The notes under the pieces: model-generated | What the model was told of the DNA's origin: nothing | What the model saw: only the letters and a program-made list of their open reading frames with translations | Databases searched by the model: none | Translations under genes and position numbers: made by a program | DNA from: DATLMR01 sp035537555 | GTDB lineage: Bacteria > Acidobacteriota > Blastocatellia > UBA7656 | Length of the DNA: 18,335 nucleotides | Assembly (NCBI GenBank): GCA_035537555.1 | Contig: DATLMR010000362.1 | Span: forward strand, 1-18,335 | Reading direction: 5' to 3' | Shown: in pieces, positions 7,069 through 14,288 of the stretch | Position numbering within the stretch: position 1 is the first letter of the stretch | Layout: each line of letters opens with the position of its first letter

Positions 7069-9192
7069 CTACTGGCCCTGAGGCCTGATGGGCTGAGGGG
7101 CGGGCTGGGGCGGCACGGCCCCCTGAGGCGTCCTGCGCGGAGCCGTGCGGGCCGGGGGCGCCGTGCTCGGCTGACCGGCCCCGCTCGGGGAGTTTGCGAT
7201 CGCCGAGTCGATCACGCTCTGGAATATCTCTATCTCGCCTTCATCCTTGAGCGCCTTCTGTCTCGAGACCAGATAGGTCGAGAAGAAGCTGCCTCGCTTG
7301 CCTTCCAGCAGACGCTCTTCAAGGGATTTGCGCTCCTGCTGGAACTGCTGCCCCATATCGGCGTCCTTGCGGCTCACCAGCGACGCGACCACGTAGATGT
7401 CGCTCGTGTCGGCCTTGATCGGCTCGCTCGTGACCTGGCCGGGGTTGAGCTTGTAGATCCGCTCGCGGCTCGGCTCGCTTACGAGCACCCCTATGGTATC
7501 GATGCCTGTGAGGCTGGCGCGCTCTTCGGTCTTGAGCCCCATGGAATCGGCCGCCGCCTTGAGCGCGTCGGGTGACTGGGTCCTGGCCAGCTGCTGCGCC
7601 CGGTCCAGCACCAGCTCCTTCGCCTTCTCCGTGCGATACCTCTCTTCGACGGCCCCTTTGACTTCCTCGAAGGTCGGATCGTGCGGATCGCGCTTCTCGG
7701 CGAACTGAGGTATGGCCAGCCCGTTGGTGACGTTAGCCCGTTCGCCCGCGTCGCCCGGGTTTAGAAGCTGGAAGACCGCCGCTTCAAACTCCGTGGCCAC
7801 GCCCAGTTCCGGCAGGCTGTCGCCTTCGATGAAGAAGGGCGTATCCTTGACGGTCGCCACGCCCTGCCCGTACTTGCCGTTGATTTCAGAGGCCACGGCT
7901 TCGATGTTCTTCGTCTCTTTCAGCTTCTGCTGGGCCTCCTGCGATATCTCGACGGCGCGCGTGTAGCCGCGCCTCACGCGGGCTTCCTTGAGGAGCTGCT
8001 CGCGCGCCTCTTCGAAGGTCGGCGTGCGGCGGTCCGTCACTTTGAGGATGTAGAATTTGTCGCCTTTCAAGATCGGCTGGCTCACCTCATCCTTCTGCAT
8101 AACGAAGGCGCGGTTGAGCGGGTCGTCGGTCTCGCGCTGGTCCTTTCGATTCACCCACCCTATGTCGCCGCCCGCCGCTTTGCTCTTCGGATCATCGCTC
8201 ACCGCGCGGGCGAGCTGCGCGAAGTCTTCGGCCGGCTTGCCCTCGGCCCCCTGCGCCCGCGCGAGGATTCCCAGAGCCTTCTGCCTTATGCCGTCTTCCG
8301 AAGAGGTCTTCTCGGACTTGCTGTTGATCGTGCCGGTCGTCGTGGCCAGCTCGCCCTTGGGGATATTAAGGACGATCTGGCTCACGCGGACCTCCTGCAC
8401 TCCCCGCTCGGGATCGAAGTCCTGCTTCAGCTCCTCGTCGGAGACCTGCAAGTTGGCGCCCGCCTTGTTTTGATCTATGAAGAGGTACCGGGCGCGGCGC
8501 TGCTCCGTGTTGATCCTGAATTCGCTCTTATTGCCGTCGTAGAAGGCGCGCAGGTCCGCATCGTTGACCGTGACTTTGCTGCGAAGGCGGTCGGGGCTCA
8601 CCTCGACCCATCGCACGGTGTAGTTGGTGTTGTTGCGGCGATAATCCTCCTCGACCTCGGCGGGCGCCACCTGGACGCCCGCGGTCACGTAGCTGCGGAG
8701 CTTCTCTTCGTCGAGCAGTTCGCGGACGCTGTTCTCGAACTGAATGGGGGTGATGCCGGATTGCGCGAGCTGGCGGCGGTAGGCTTCCGGGCCGGGCCAC
8801 GGGTTGAATCTCTGCCTGAGCCAGTCCTGCACCTCCTGATCGGTCGCCCCCAGGCCGAGGCGCTCGGCCTCGTGGACGATCACCTTTCGACGGATGAGTC
8901 CGTCGAGCACCTGCGGGCCGTAGTCCCTGTAGGTCGTGGAGGTATCGGCCATTCGCATCGCGCCCTGCCCCTGGGCCAGTTGCTGGCCGTAGGCTGACAG
9001 AGCGTTGCGGAACTCCCTTACCGTGACGCGCTGGTCGCCGACCTCGGCGATCGCGGATTCGTCGTTTGCCGCGCCCGCGAATCTTGCGGAACTCGGCGAG
9101 AAGACCACGATCAGGCCCAGGGCCAGCACGGCGATGAAGCTTATCAATAATATTTTGCGGGCGCGTTTGCGTCTGCTCAAGAACTTCAGCAT
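7069..9192 (-). CDS. ppiD: PpiD/SurA-like membrane-anchored peptidyl-prolyl isomerase
   Basis: This is a predicted periplasmic folding chaperone for exported and outer-membrane proteins. The 707-residue protein starts with a basic segment and one membrane helix (about 13-32; N-in, rest periplasmic). A SurA_N-like helical domain follows (about 45-230), with a parvulin (PPIC) rotamase domain at about 267-390: VRVSQIVLNIP, the FAQLARAVSDDP segment, GGDIGWV and the closing YILKVTDRR. A second, degenerate parvulin-like segment lies near 520-640. The last 40 residues are rich in Pro, Ala and Gln. GGAGG lies 13 bases before the ATG. A promoter at 9271-9299 and a leader with a dyad and small hairpin lie upstream. 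The symbol is by architecture; a SurA/PrsA name would also be acceptable. Confidence 0.87.
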   Translation of the reverse strand: MLKFLSRRKRARKILLISFIAVLALGLIVVFSPSSARFAGAANDESAIAEVGDQRVTVREFRNALSAYGQQLAQGQGAMRMADTSTTYRDYGPQVLDGLIRRKVIVHEAERLGLGATDQEVQDWLRQRFNPWPGPEAYRRQLAQSGITPIQFENSVRELLDEEKLRSYVTAGVQVAPAEVEEDYRRNNTNYTVRWVEVSPDRLRSKVTVNDADLRAFYDGNKSEFRINTEQRRARYLFIDQNKAGANLQVSDEELKQDFDPERGVQEVRVSQIVLNIPKGELATTTGTINSKSEKTSSEDGIRQKALGILARAQGAEGKPAEDFAQLARAVSDDPKSKAAGGDIGWVNRKDQRETDDPLNRAFVMQKDEVSQPILKGDKFYILKVTDRRTPTFEEAREQLLKEARVRRGYTRAVEISQEAQQKLKETKNIEAVASEINGKYGQGVATVKDTPFFIEGDSLPELGVATEFEAAVFQLLNPGDAGERANVTNGLAIPQFAEKRDPHDPTFEEVKGAVEERYRTEKAKELVLDRAQQLARTQSPDALKAAADSMGLKTEERASLTGIDTIGVLVSEPSRERIYKLNPGQVTSEPIKADTSDIYVVASLVSRKDADMGQQFQQERKSLEERLLEGKRGSFFSTYLVSRQKALKDEGEIEIFQSVIDSAIANSPSGAGQPSTAPPARTAPRRTPQGAVPPQPAPQPIRPQGQ

Positions 9193-9219
9193 ACCTTTTT
9201 TATTGCCTCCGAATTCTTG

Positions 9220-9254
9220 CCCCGAACCTCGGGGGTCCGGGCGAGATAATCTCG
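9220..9254 (-). promoter_or_regulatory. Dyad and small hairpin in the ppiD-like leader
   Basis: A 13-bp perfect dyad (CGAGATAATCTCG, 9242-9254) lies about 10 bases into the predicted ppiD-like transcript. A 6-bp stem with a 3-nt loop (CCCCGA at 9220-9225, TCGGGG at 9229-9234) follows. The dyad could be an operator; no regulator gene is present to match it. Confidence 0.4.
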
Positions 9255-9270
9255 TTATTTGGGAAAGGGA

Positions 9271-9299
9271 ATTCTAGTAGAAGCGCCCGTAGTTGACAA
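9271..9299 (-). promoter_or_regulatory. Sigma70-type promoter of the ppiD-like gene
   Basis: On the minus strand TTGTCA (9299-9294) and TAGAAT (9276-9271) are separated by exactly 17 bases, each matching five of six consensus bases. The predicted start is near 9264, giving a leader of about 70 bases. Confidence 0.7.
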
Positions 9300-9341
9300 C
9301 TCCGTAACGCAAGAAGCCCGGAAAGGCGCGGAAAAAAGTTT

Positions 9342-9370
9342 TTGACACCCCCCGGTTAATCTGCTAAATT
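9342..9370 (+). promoter_or_regulatory. Sigma70-type promoter of speA
   Basis: A perfect -35 TTGACA (9342-9347) and a -10 TAAATT (9365-9370) are separated by 17 bases, with a TG one base before the -10 (extended -10). The predicted transcript start is near 9377, about 56 bases before speA. It is back to back with the ppiD-like promoter, the two -35 boxes being 42 bases apart. Confidence 0.78.
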
Positions 9371-9402
9371 CAGTCGCTTATAAGTCCATAGATTCTAGAG
9401 GC

Positions 9403-9432
9403 ATGTGCGAGATACGGCGGGGAAGGAATTAG
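9403..9432 (+). CDS. Nine-codon Arg-rich upstream ORF before speA (putative leader peptide)
   Basis: ATG at 9403 opens a frame encoding MCEIRRGRN and stops at TAG 9430-9432, directly against the speA ATG and in the same frame. Three of nine codons are Arg (CGG, CGG, AGG). It lies inside the predicted transcript and overlaps the speA ribosome binding site (GGAAGGA, 9421-9427), so its translation would affect speA initiation. An AGAGG at 9397-9401 is only one base from its ATG, which is closer than usual. Whether it is translated is unknown. Confidence 0.35.
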   Translation: MCEIRRGRN

Positions 9433-11331
9433 ATGAAGAATGTCACACTGGAAGAGGTCATTCAGACCTATGGTGTGGAGAACTGGGGAGCAGGATACTT
9501 TGAGGTAAACCGAAAAGGACATCTTGCCGTCCGCCCGGCCGAGGGCGACCCCCGGTATCTGGATATTAAAGAACTCATAGATCATCTCGTTGATCAGCGA
9601 AAGCTCCAACTGCCCATCCTGCTTCGCTTCCCTCAGATACTAACCAACCAGTTGAAGAAGCTGCACCGCTCGTTCAGGGATGCCTCGCGCGAGTTCAACT
9701 ATACGGGAGGGCACTTTCCCGTATTCCCCATGAAAGTGAACCCGCGCAGGGAGGTGGTCGAGGAGTTTCTTCGCGAGGGCGGCAAGTATAACGTCGGGGT
9801 CGAGGTCGGCTCGAAGGCCGAGCTTTACGCGGCGCTCTCGCTCCAGCAGACCCCGGGCTCGCTGCTGATCTGCAACGGCTTCAAGGACGAGGCTTTCGTC
9901 AGTCTCGCCCTGATGGGTATACAGACGGGAAAGCGCGTGATGCTGGTCGTCGAAAAGCTGAACGAGCTCAAGATGATCATCCGCCTCGCGCAGGAGACCG
10001 GCGTCACCCCGTGGGTCGGGCTGCGCGCGAAGCTCTATTCCAAGGGATCGGGCAAATGGGCCTCTTCCGGAGGAGAGGCCGCGAAGTTCGGCCTGACCAC
10101 CTCCGAGATCCTCGAATGCATTCGCATGCTGCGCGAATACCAGATGATCGATTCGCTCAAGCTTCTCCACTTCCACATCGGGTCGCAGATAACCGACATC
10201 AAGCGCGTCAAGAACGCGATGAAGGAGGCCGCGCGCGTCTACTCCAAGATTCGCCAGATGGACATCGGCATCGAGTTCCTCGACATCGGCGGCGGCATGG
10301 GCGTCGATTACGACGGGTCGAAGACGACCTTCGAATCGAGCGTCAACTACACGGCCCAGGAGTTCGCCAACGACGTGATATACACGATCAAGTCGGTTTG
10401 CGAGGACGAGAACGTCCCCGAGCCGAACCTGGTGACCGAAAGCGGGCGCGTGATGTCGGCCTATCACGCGGTCTTCATCACTTCGATCAGGGACGAGATC
10501 GAGACGTTCGCCGACGACCAGCCCGAAGTCACCGTGACCGAAGATGACGCGCAGGTGATCACGGAGCTGAAGGCGCTCTACGACGACATAAACGCGAAGA
10601 ACTATCGCGAGTATTACCACGACGCGCTGGACCACAAGGACGAGCTCCACACGCAGTTCAATCTCGGATTGATCAGCCTCGAAGACCGGGCCAAGGGGGA
10701 GGTCCTGTTCTGGGAGGTCTGCGCCCGCGCTTCGCGTTTCGCTCGCGGAGCCAAGGTCCAGGAAGAGGAGTTCGACGACCTGAAGAAGATTCTGGCTTCG
10801 AAGTACCTGTGCAATTTCTCGGTCTTCCGGTCCGTTCCCGACCACTGGGCCATCGGGCAGCTTTTCCCGATCATGCCCATCCACCGTCTCAGTGAGCCGC
10901 CCACCGATTACGCGACCTTCGTGGACATAACCTGCGATTCCGACGGCCACATAGACAAGTTCGTCGATCTCAAGGACGTGAAGGACGTGCTCGAGCTGCA
11001 CCCGTTCACGGGCGCGCCTTATTACATCGCCATATTCCTCATCGGCGCCTACCAGGAGGTGATGGGCAGCTATCACAATCTCTTCGGCCAGCCCAATGAG
11101 GCGCACGTCATCATCGACAAGGACGGGGCGTACCACATCACCAAGATCGTGCAGGGCAGCCGCATCGGCGACATGATAAATTTCGCGCGCTATGACAAGA
11201 AGCAGGCCTGGGAGAGCTTCGGCCGCCTGGTGGATGCGCGAGTCAAGGCCGGTCACCTGACCCGGGAACAGGCCGACGGGCTGATCAAAGATTACGAAAA
11301 CGATATCAACCGATATACATATCTTGAATAG
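9433..11331 (+). CDS. speA: Biosynthetic arginine decarboxylase
   Basis: This PLP enzyme (fold type III) turns L-arginine into agmatine, the first step of the agmatine route to putrescine. The length, 632 residues, is normal for SpeA. Visible features: the PLP lysine in FPMKVNP (Lys101), the barrel motifs HFHIGSQ and DIGGGMGVDYDGS (near 286-297), and the C-terminal TCDSDGHIDKF with active-site Cys501, then GAYQEVMGSYHNLFG. GGAAGGA lies five bases before the ATG. It heads a locus with a DHS-like gene and agmatinase, so its agmatine is probably fed straight to SpeB. Control may come through the mini-ORF at 9403. No frameshift or missing residue was seen. Confidence 0.97.
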   Translation: MKNVTLEEVIQTYGVENWGAGYFEVNRKGHLAVRPAEGDPRYLDIKELIDHLVDQRKLQLPILLRFPQILTNQLKKLHRSFRDASREFNYTGGHFPVFPMKVNPRREVVEEFLREGGKYNVGVEVGSKAELYAALSLQQTPGSLLICNGFKDEAFVSLALMGIQTGKRVMLVVEKLNELKMIIRLAQETGVTPWVGLRAKLYSKGSGKWASSGGEAAKFGLTTSEILECIRMLREYQMIDSLKLLHFHIGSQITDIKRVKNAMKEAARVYSKIRQMDIGIEFLDIGGGMGVDYDGSKTTFESSVNYTAQEFANDVIYTIKSVCEDENVPEPNLVTESGRVMSAYHAVFITSIRDEIETFADDQPEVTVTEDDAQVITELKALYDDINAKNYREYYHDALDHKDELHTQFNLGLISLEDRAKGEVLFWEVCARASRFARGAKVQEEEFDDLKKILASKYLCNFSVFRSVPDHWAIGQLFPIMPIHRLSEPPTDYATFVDITCDSDGHIDKFVDLKDVKDVLELHPFTGAPYYIAIFLIGAYQEVMGSYHNLFGQPNEAHVIIDKDGAYHITKIVQGSRIGDMINFARYDKKQAWESFGRLVDARVKAGHLTREQADGLIKDYENDINRYTYLE

Positions 11332-11444
11332 GTGGCGGGTGGCAATTTGTAAGGCACAGGAGAGGGACGGCGGCAACTGGCGCCCTTTTCCCGGTTCTTC
11401 TATTCGCCCCCCGTTACCTGAAACCTGCGAGGGCTAATACCACA

Positions 11445-12494
11445 ATGATGAGGAAACAAAAGAGCACGAAATATTTAACCACCCCCACACGCCCCATCCA
11501 GATAGACCGGGACCGCTCCGTGGCAGGGTTATTGACGAAGATGGAGGGCGCCGGTTTTCAGGCGCGCGCGCTCGCCGACGCGCATAACCTCTGGCTCGAC
11601 ATGCTGTCGGACAATGCCACCGTTTTTATGGGACTGTCCGGGGCTCTCGTCGCGGCCGGGATGCGCAGGCTGATCTCCTACCTGATTAAGAACCATTACG
11701 TCGACGTCGTGGTCGCAACGGGCGCCAACCTCTTTCACGACCTCCACGAAACGCTGGGCCGCTACCACTACCAGGCCCCTCTCGACGTCAACGACACCGA
11801 GCTCCAGGAGGCGCAGGTGGGCCGCTTTTACGACACGCTCGCGAGCGACCACGAATACCGCGAGGCCGACGAATGGGTGGGCAATTTCGCTAACACGGTC
11901 GATCACTCCCGCCCCTACTCCACCCGCGAGTTTCTCCACCTGCTCGGGCGGGAGCTGGCGGAGATAGCGACCGAGGACGGCATCCTGACTTCGGCCTACA
12001 AAGCGAAGGTGCCGATCTACTGCCCGGGCGTGGCCGATTCCGCCATCGCCGTGGGCATCGCCACTTCGCGCATAAACCGAAAGAACCCGTTCCAGTTCGA
12101 CATCATTCAAGACGTGGTCGAAGCCGGGCAGGTCATGGCTCGCTCCGTAAATACCGCCGTGGTCCTGTTCGGAGGGGGCACGCCCAAGAGCTTCGTCCAC
12201 CAGACGGAAGTGACGGCCTCCATAATCAAACAGTCGATCCGCGGCCATAAGTACGCCCTGCAGATCGGCCTCGAGCTGCCCGAAAGCAGCGCGACTTCCG
12301 GGCGCAGCTTCGAAGAGGCGCAGACCTGGGGCCGCGTGGCGAAAGACGCCAAGACCGTTTCGGTCCTCTGCGACCCGACCATAGCCATGCCGATACTGGT
12401 GACCGCGCTCTCGCAGACCGGCACCAAAGCGCTGAAGCAGCGCCGCCGCCCGCAGTTCAACTTCGGACGCGAACTTTCAGTCAACTTCGCTTAG
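11445..12494 (+). CDS. Deoxyhypusine synthase-like protein (catalytic Lys replaced by Arg)
   Basis: The 349-residue protein has the DHS fold: GLSGALVAAGMRRLI (63-77), ATGANLFHDLHETLGRYHY (91-109), an NAD-binding GGGTPKSF (243-250) and DPTIAMPILV near 310-319. DHS moves an aminobutyl group from spermidine to eIF5A, and plant and some bacterial relatives make homospermidine. Bacteria have no eIF5A, so a small-polyamine role is inferred. Human DHS has SWGKI with catalytic Lys329; here the segment is EEAQTWGRV, with Glu291 and Trp295 kept and Arg297 (CGC at 12333-12335) at the Lys position. Ser249 aligns with human His288. GAGGG lies 11 bases before the ATG; a second ATG follows at 11448. It sits 113 bases after speA and 80 before speB. 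Activity and substrate are uncertain. Confidence 0.85.
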   Translation: MMRKQKSTKYLTTPTRPIQIDRDRSVAGLLTKMEGAGFQARALADAHNLWLDMLSDNATVFMGLSGALVAAGMRRLISYLIKNHYVDVVVATGANLFHDLHETLGRYHYQAPLDVNDTELQEAQVGRFYDTLASDHEYREADEWVGNFANTVDHSRPYSTREFLHLLGRELAEIATEDGILTSAYKAKVPIYCPGVADSAIAVGIATSRINRKNPFQFDIIQDVVEAGQVMARSVNTAVVLFGGGTPKSFVHQTEVTASIIKQSIRGHKYALQIGLELPESSATSGRSFEEAQTWGRVAKDAKTVSVLCDPTIAMPILVTALSQTGTKALKQRRRPQFNFGRELSVNFA

Positions 12495-12508
12495 AGACTC
12501 CGACGGCC

Positions 12509-12534
12509 GCATGCGGAGCCTCGGCTCCGCATGC
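12509..12534 (+). terminator. Hairpin between the DHS-like gene and speB
   Basis: GCATGCGGAGC (12509-12519) pairs with GCTCCGCATGC (12524-12534), an 11-bp perfect stem with a 4-nt loop. No T-run follows, so it may act as a partial terminator or transcript-end stabiliser. It ends four bases before the -35 of a candidate speB promoter. Confidence 0.5.
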
Positions 12535-12537
12535 CGC

Positions 12538-12566
12538 TTGTCACACGCCATCCTTCCTTCTAAACT
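12538..12566 (+). promoter_or_regulatory. Candidate speB promoter giving a near-leaderless transcript
   Basis: TTGTCA (12538-12543) and TAAACT (12561-12566) are separated by 17 bases. The -35 is identical to that of the ppiD-like gene. The -10 ends eight bases before the speB ATG, so transcription would start within about two bases of it. Confidence 0.5.
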
Positions 12567-12574
12567 CTAAGCTG

Positions 12575-13486
12575 ATGAGCGAATCAGAGTTCCTGCCCTT
12601 CAACTTCGGAGGCATAGACGAGCCCGAATACAGCGATTACGAGCGGGCGCGGATTCTCGTCTGGCCCGTGCCGTACGAAGGGACCGTCAGCTACGGTCAC
12701 GGCGCGGCCGACGGCCCGCGCGCCATTATAGAAGCCTCGCGCAACATGGAGCTTTATGATGACGAAGTGGACGGCTCCGTCTATAAGCTCGGCATACACA
12801 CTCTGCCCGAGCTGCCCGTCCTCGACCCGCCCGGTGCGATGATGGAGCAGATAGAGCGCCGGGCCGGAGACCTGTTCGACAGCGGAAAGCTCCTCGTGAT
12901 GCTCGGAGGCGAGCACTCCATCAGCGGGCCCGTGATCCGCGCGCTCGGCCGCCGCGTCGAAAACCTCTCCATCCTTCAAATCGACGCGCACGCGGACCTT
13001 CGCGAAACTTATGACGGGACGCCGCATTCGCACGCTTCGATCATGGCCCGCGCGGTCGAGGTATGCCCTGCCGTCCAGGTCGGGATACGGTCGATCTCTG
13101 AGGCCGAGGCCCTGCGCCTCCCCCATACGCCCACGAAGATATTCTGGGCGAGGGACGTGGTCGGGCGAACCGACTGGTATGAAGAAGCCTTGTCCCATCT
13201 CACGGAGAACGTCTATCTGACCATAGATATCGACGGGCTCGACCCCAGCCTCGTGCCGACCACGGGCACGCCCGAGCCGGGCGGCCTCGGGTGGTACGAC
13301 GCGCTCGGAATCATCCGAGCGGCGGCCCGCGCGCGAAACATCGTCGGCATGGACGTGACCGAGCTCGCGCCGACGCCCGGCAATAACGCCCCCGATTTTC
13401 TCACGGCAAAGCTCGTCTATAAATCGCTGGGCTACATCTTCGAGAAAGAGATGCCGAAGGTCCGCGCCGGCCAAAGCCGCGGGTAG
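12575..13486 (+). CDS. speB: Agmatinase
   Basis: Agmatinase is a manganese ureohydrolase that splits agmatine into putrescine and urea. The 303-residue protein has all metal ligands of the family: GGEHS (His114), DAHAD (Asp137, His139, Asp141) and TIDIDGLDPS (Asp218, Asp220), plus the HSHAS segment near 151-155. The product of speA in the same locus is its expected substrate. There is no Shine-Dalgarno before the ATG, but a promoter-like pair sits immediately upstream, which fits leaderless translation. Arginase or another ureohydrolase is possible by sequence alone, but the adjacent arginine decarboxylase makes agmatinase much more likely. Confidence 0.94.
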   Translation: MSESEFLPFNFGGIDEPEYSDYERARILVWPVPYEGTVSYGHGAADGPRAIIEASRNMELYDDEVDGSVYKLGIHTLPELPVLDPPGAMMEQIERRAGDLFDSGKLLVMLGGEHSISGPVIRALGRRVENLSILQIDAHADLRETYDGTPHSHASIMARAVEVCPAVQVGIRSISEAEALRLPHTPTKIFWARDVVGRTDWYEEALSHLTENVYLTIDIDGLDPSLVPTTGTPEPGGLGWYDALGIIRAAARARNIVGMDVTELAPTPGNNAPDFLTAKLVYKSLGYIFEKEMPKVRAGQSRG

Positions 13487-13546
13487 CTCGTGCGCTTATG
13501 AATCTTTCGCCGCTCGGGCGAAGGATCTTACAACACGGAGAACGAT

Positions 13547-14239
13547 ATGAAAATTTTCCTGACCGTTTCACTGGCGCTCGTCACCTCGGCGACCGCGCTC
13601 GCCGGTCCCGGCGTCAAGCGCTCCGACGAAGTGCAGCGCCTTCAGAGGGCGACCGAAGTCTTCAGCGAAATAATGAAGACTCCGGACAAGGGCGTGCCCG
13701 AAGACCTGCTCGACAGGGCCGCGTGCATAGCCATAGTGCCGGGTCTCAAGAAAGGCGGCCTCGGCATCGGAGGCCGTTACGGCAAGGGCGTCGTGATGTG
13801 CCGCAAAGCCAACAAGAGCTGGAGCGCCCCTTCGTTCATAACGGTCGAAGGCGGCAGCGTCGGGCTTCAGATCGGGTTTCAGCAAATCGACCTCGTGATG
13901 CTCATCATGAACCGCGAGGGCATGGAGAAGCTCCTGGGTGACAAGTTCACCGTGGGAGCCGACATCTCGGCCGCGGCCGGGCCGGTCGGGCGGCAGGCGT
14001 CGGCCGAAACCAACATTAGACTGGACGCGAAGATACTCACGTATTCGCGCGCCAAGGGCCTCTTCGCGGGTATCACGCTCAACGGCGCGGTGGTCAAGCA
14101 GGATAAGGACGACAATCGCGATTTCTATGAAAAAGAGATGGACCCGAGCGAGATACTTTTCGGCGAAACCGTCCCCATGCCTCGCGAGGCTCGCGCGCTC
14201 GCGGCGGCCCTCTCGTGGAAGTCGCCCAGGAAGAGATAG
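13547..14239 (+). CDS. SYLF/Ysc84-domain exported lipid-binding-type protein
   Basis: The 230-residue product has a signal peptide (about 1-19, ending ALA) and then one SYLF (Ysc84/RSP) domain filling the rest. Recognised segments are the ACIAIVPGLKKGGLGIGGRYG stretch (first half), MCRKANKSWSAPSFI, GGSVGLQIGFQQIDLVMLI, and late in the domain ILTYSRAKGLFAGITLNGA. Eukaryotic SYLF proteins bind phosphoinositides; bacterial ones are mostly uncharacterised and are presumed to bind lipids outside the cytoplasm. GGAG lies six bases before the ATG. It follows speB by 60 bases, which contain a small imperfect stem-loop at about 13505-13524. No functional link to polyamines is evident. Confidence 0.88.
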   Translation: MKIFLTVSLALVTSATALAGPGVKRSDEVQRLQRATEVFSEIMKTPDKGVPEDLLDRAACIAIVPGLKKGGLGIGGRYGKGVVMCRKANKSWSAPSFITVEGGSVGLQIGFQQIDLVMLIMNREGMEKLLGDKFTVGADISAAAGPVGRQASAETNIRLDAKILTYSRAKGLFAGITLNGAVVKQDKDDNRDFYEKEMDPSEILFGETVPMPREARALAAALSWKSPRKR

Positions 14240-14246
14240 CCGAATC

Positions 14247-14280
14247 GCGCGTGACGGGCAACCGCCTGCCGGTCACGCGC
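14247..14280. terminator. Bidirectional terminator between convergent genes
   Basis: GCGCGTGAC (14247-14255) pairs with GTCACGCGC (14272-14280), and inside them GGCA pairs with TGCC after one G-G mismatch, leaving a 6-nt loop. The element fills the gap between the SYLF gene stop and the stop of the convergent flavoenzyme gene. No long T-run is present. Confidence 0.65.
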
Positions 14281-14288
14281 TTCCCGCC

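Noticed and set aside
9640..11376. A 578-codon open frame antisense to speA
   Set aside because: Its product is His/Leu/Val/Asp-rich with no family likeness and mirrors the codon pattern of speA; such frames are common opposite GC-rich genes.
12584..13474. A 296-codon open frame antisense to speB
   Set aside because: It is a mirror of the metal-binding agmatinase frame, which has clear conserved motifs; no independent evidence supports it.
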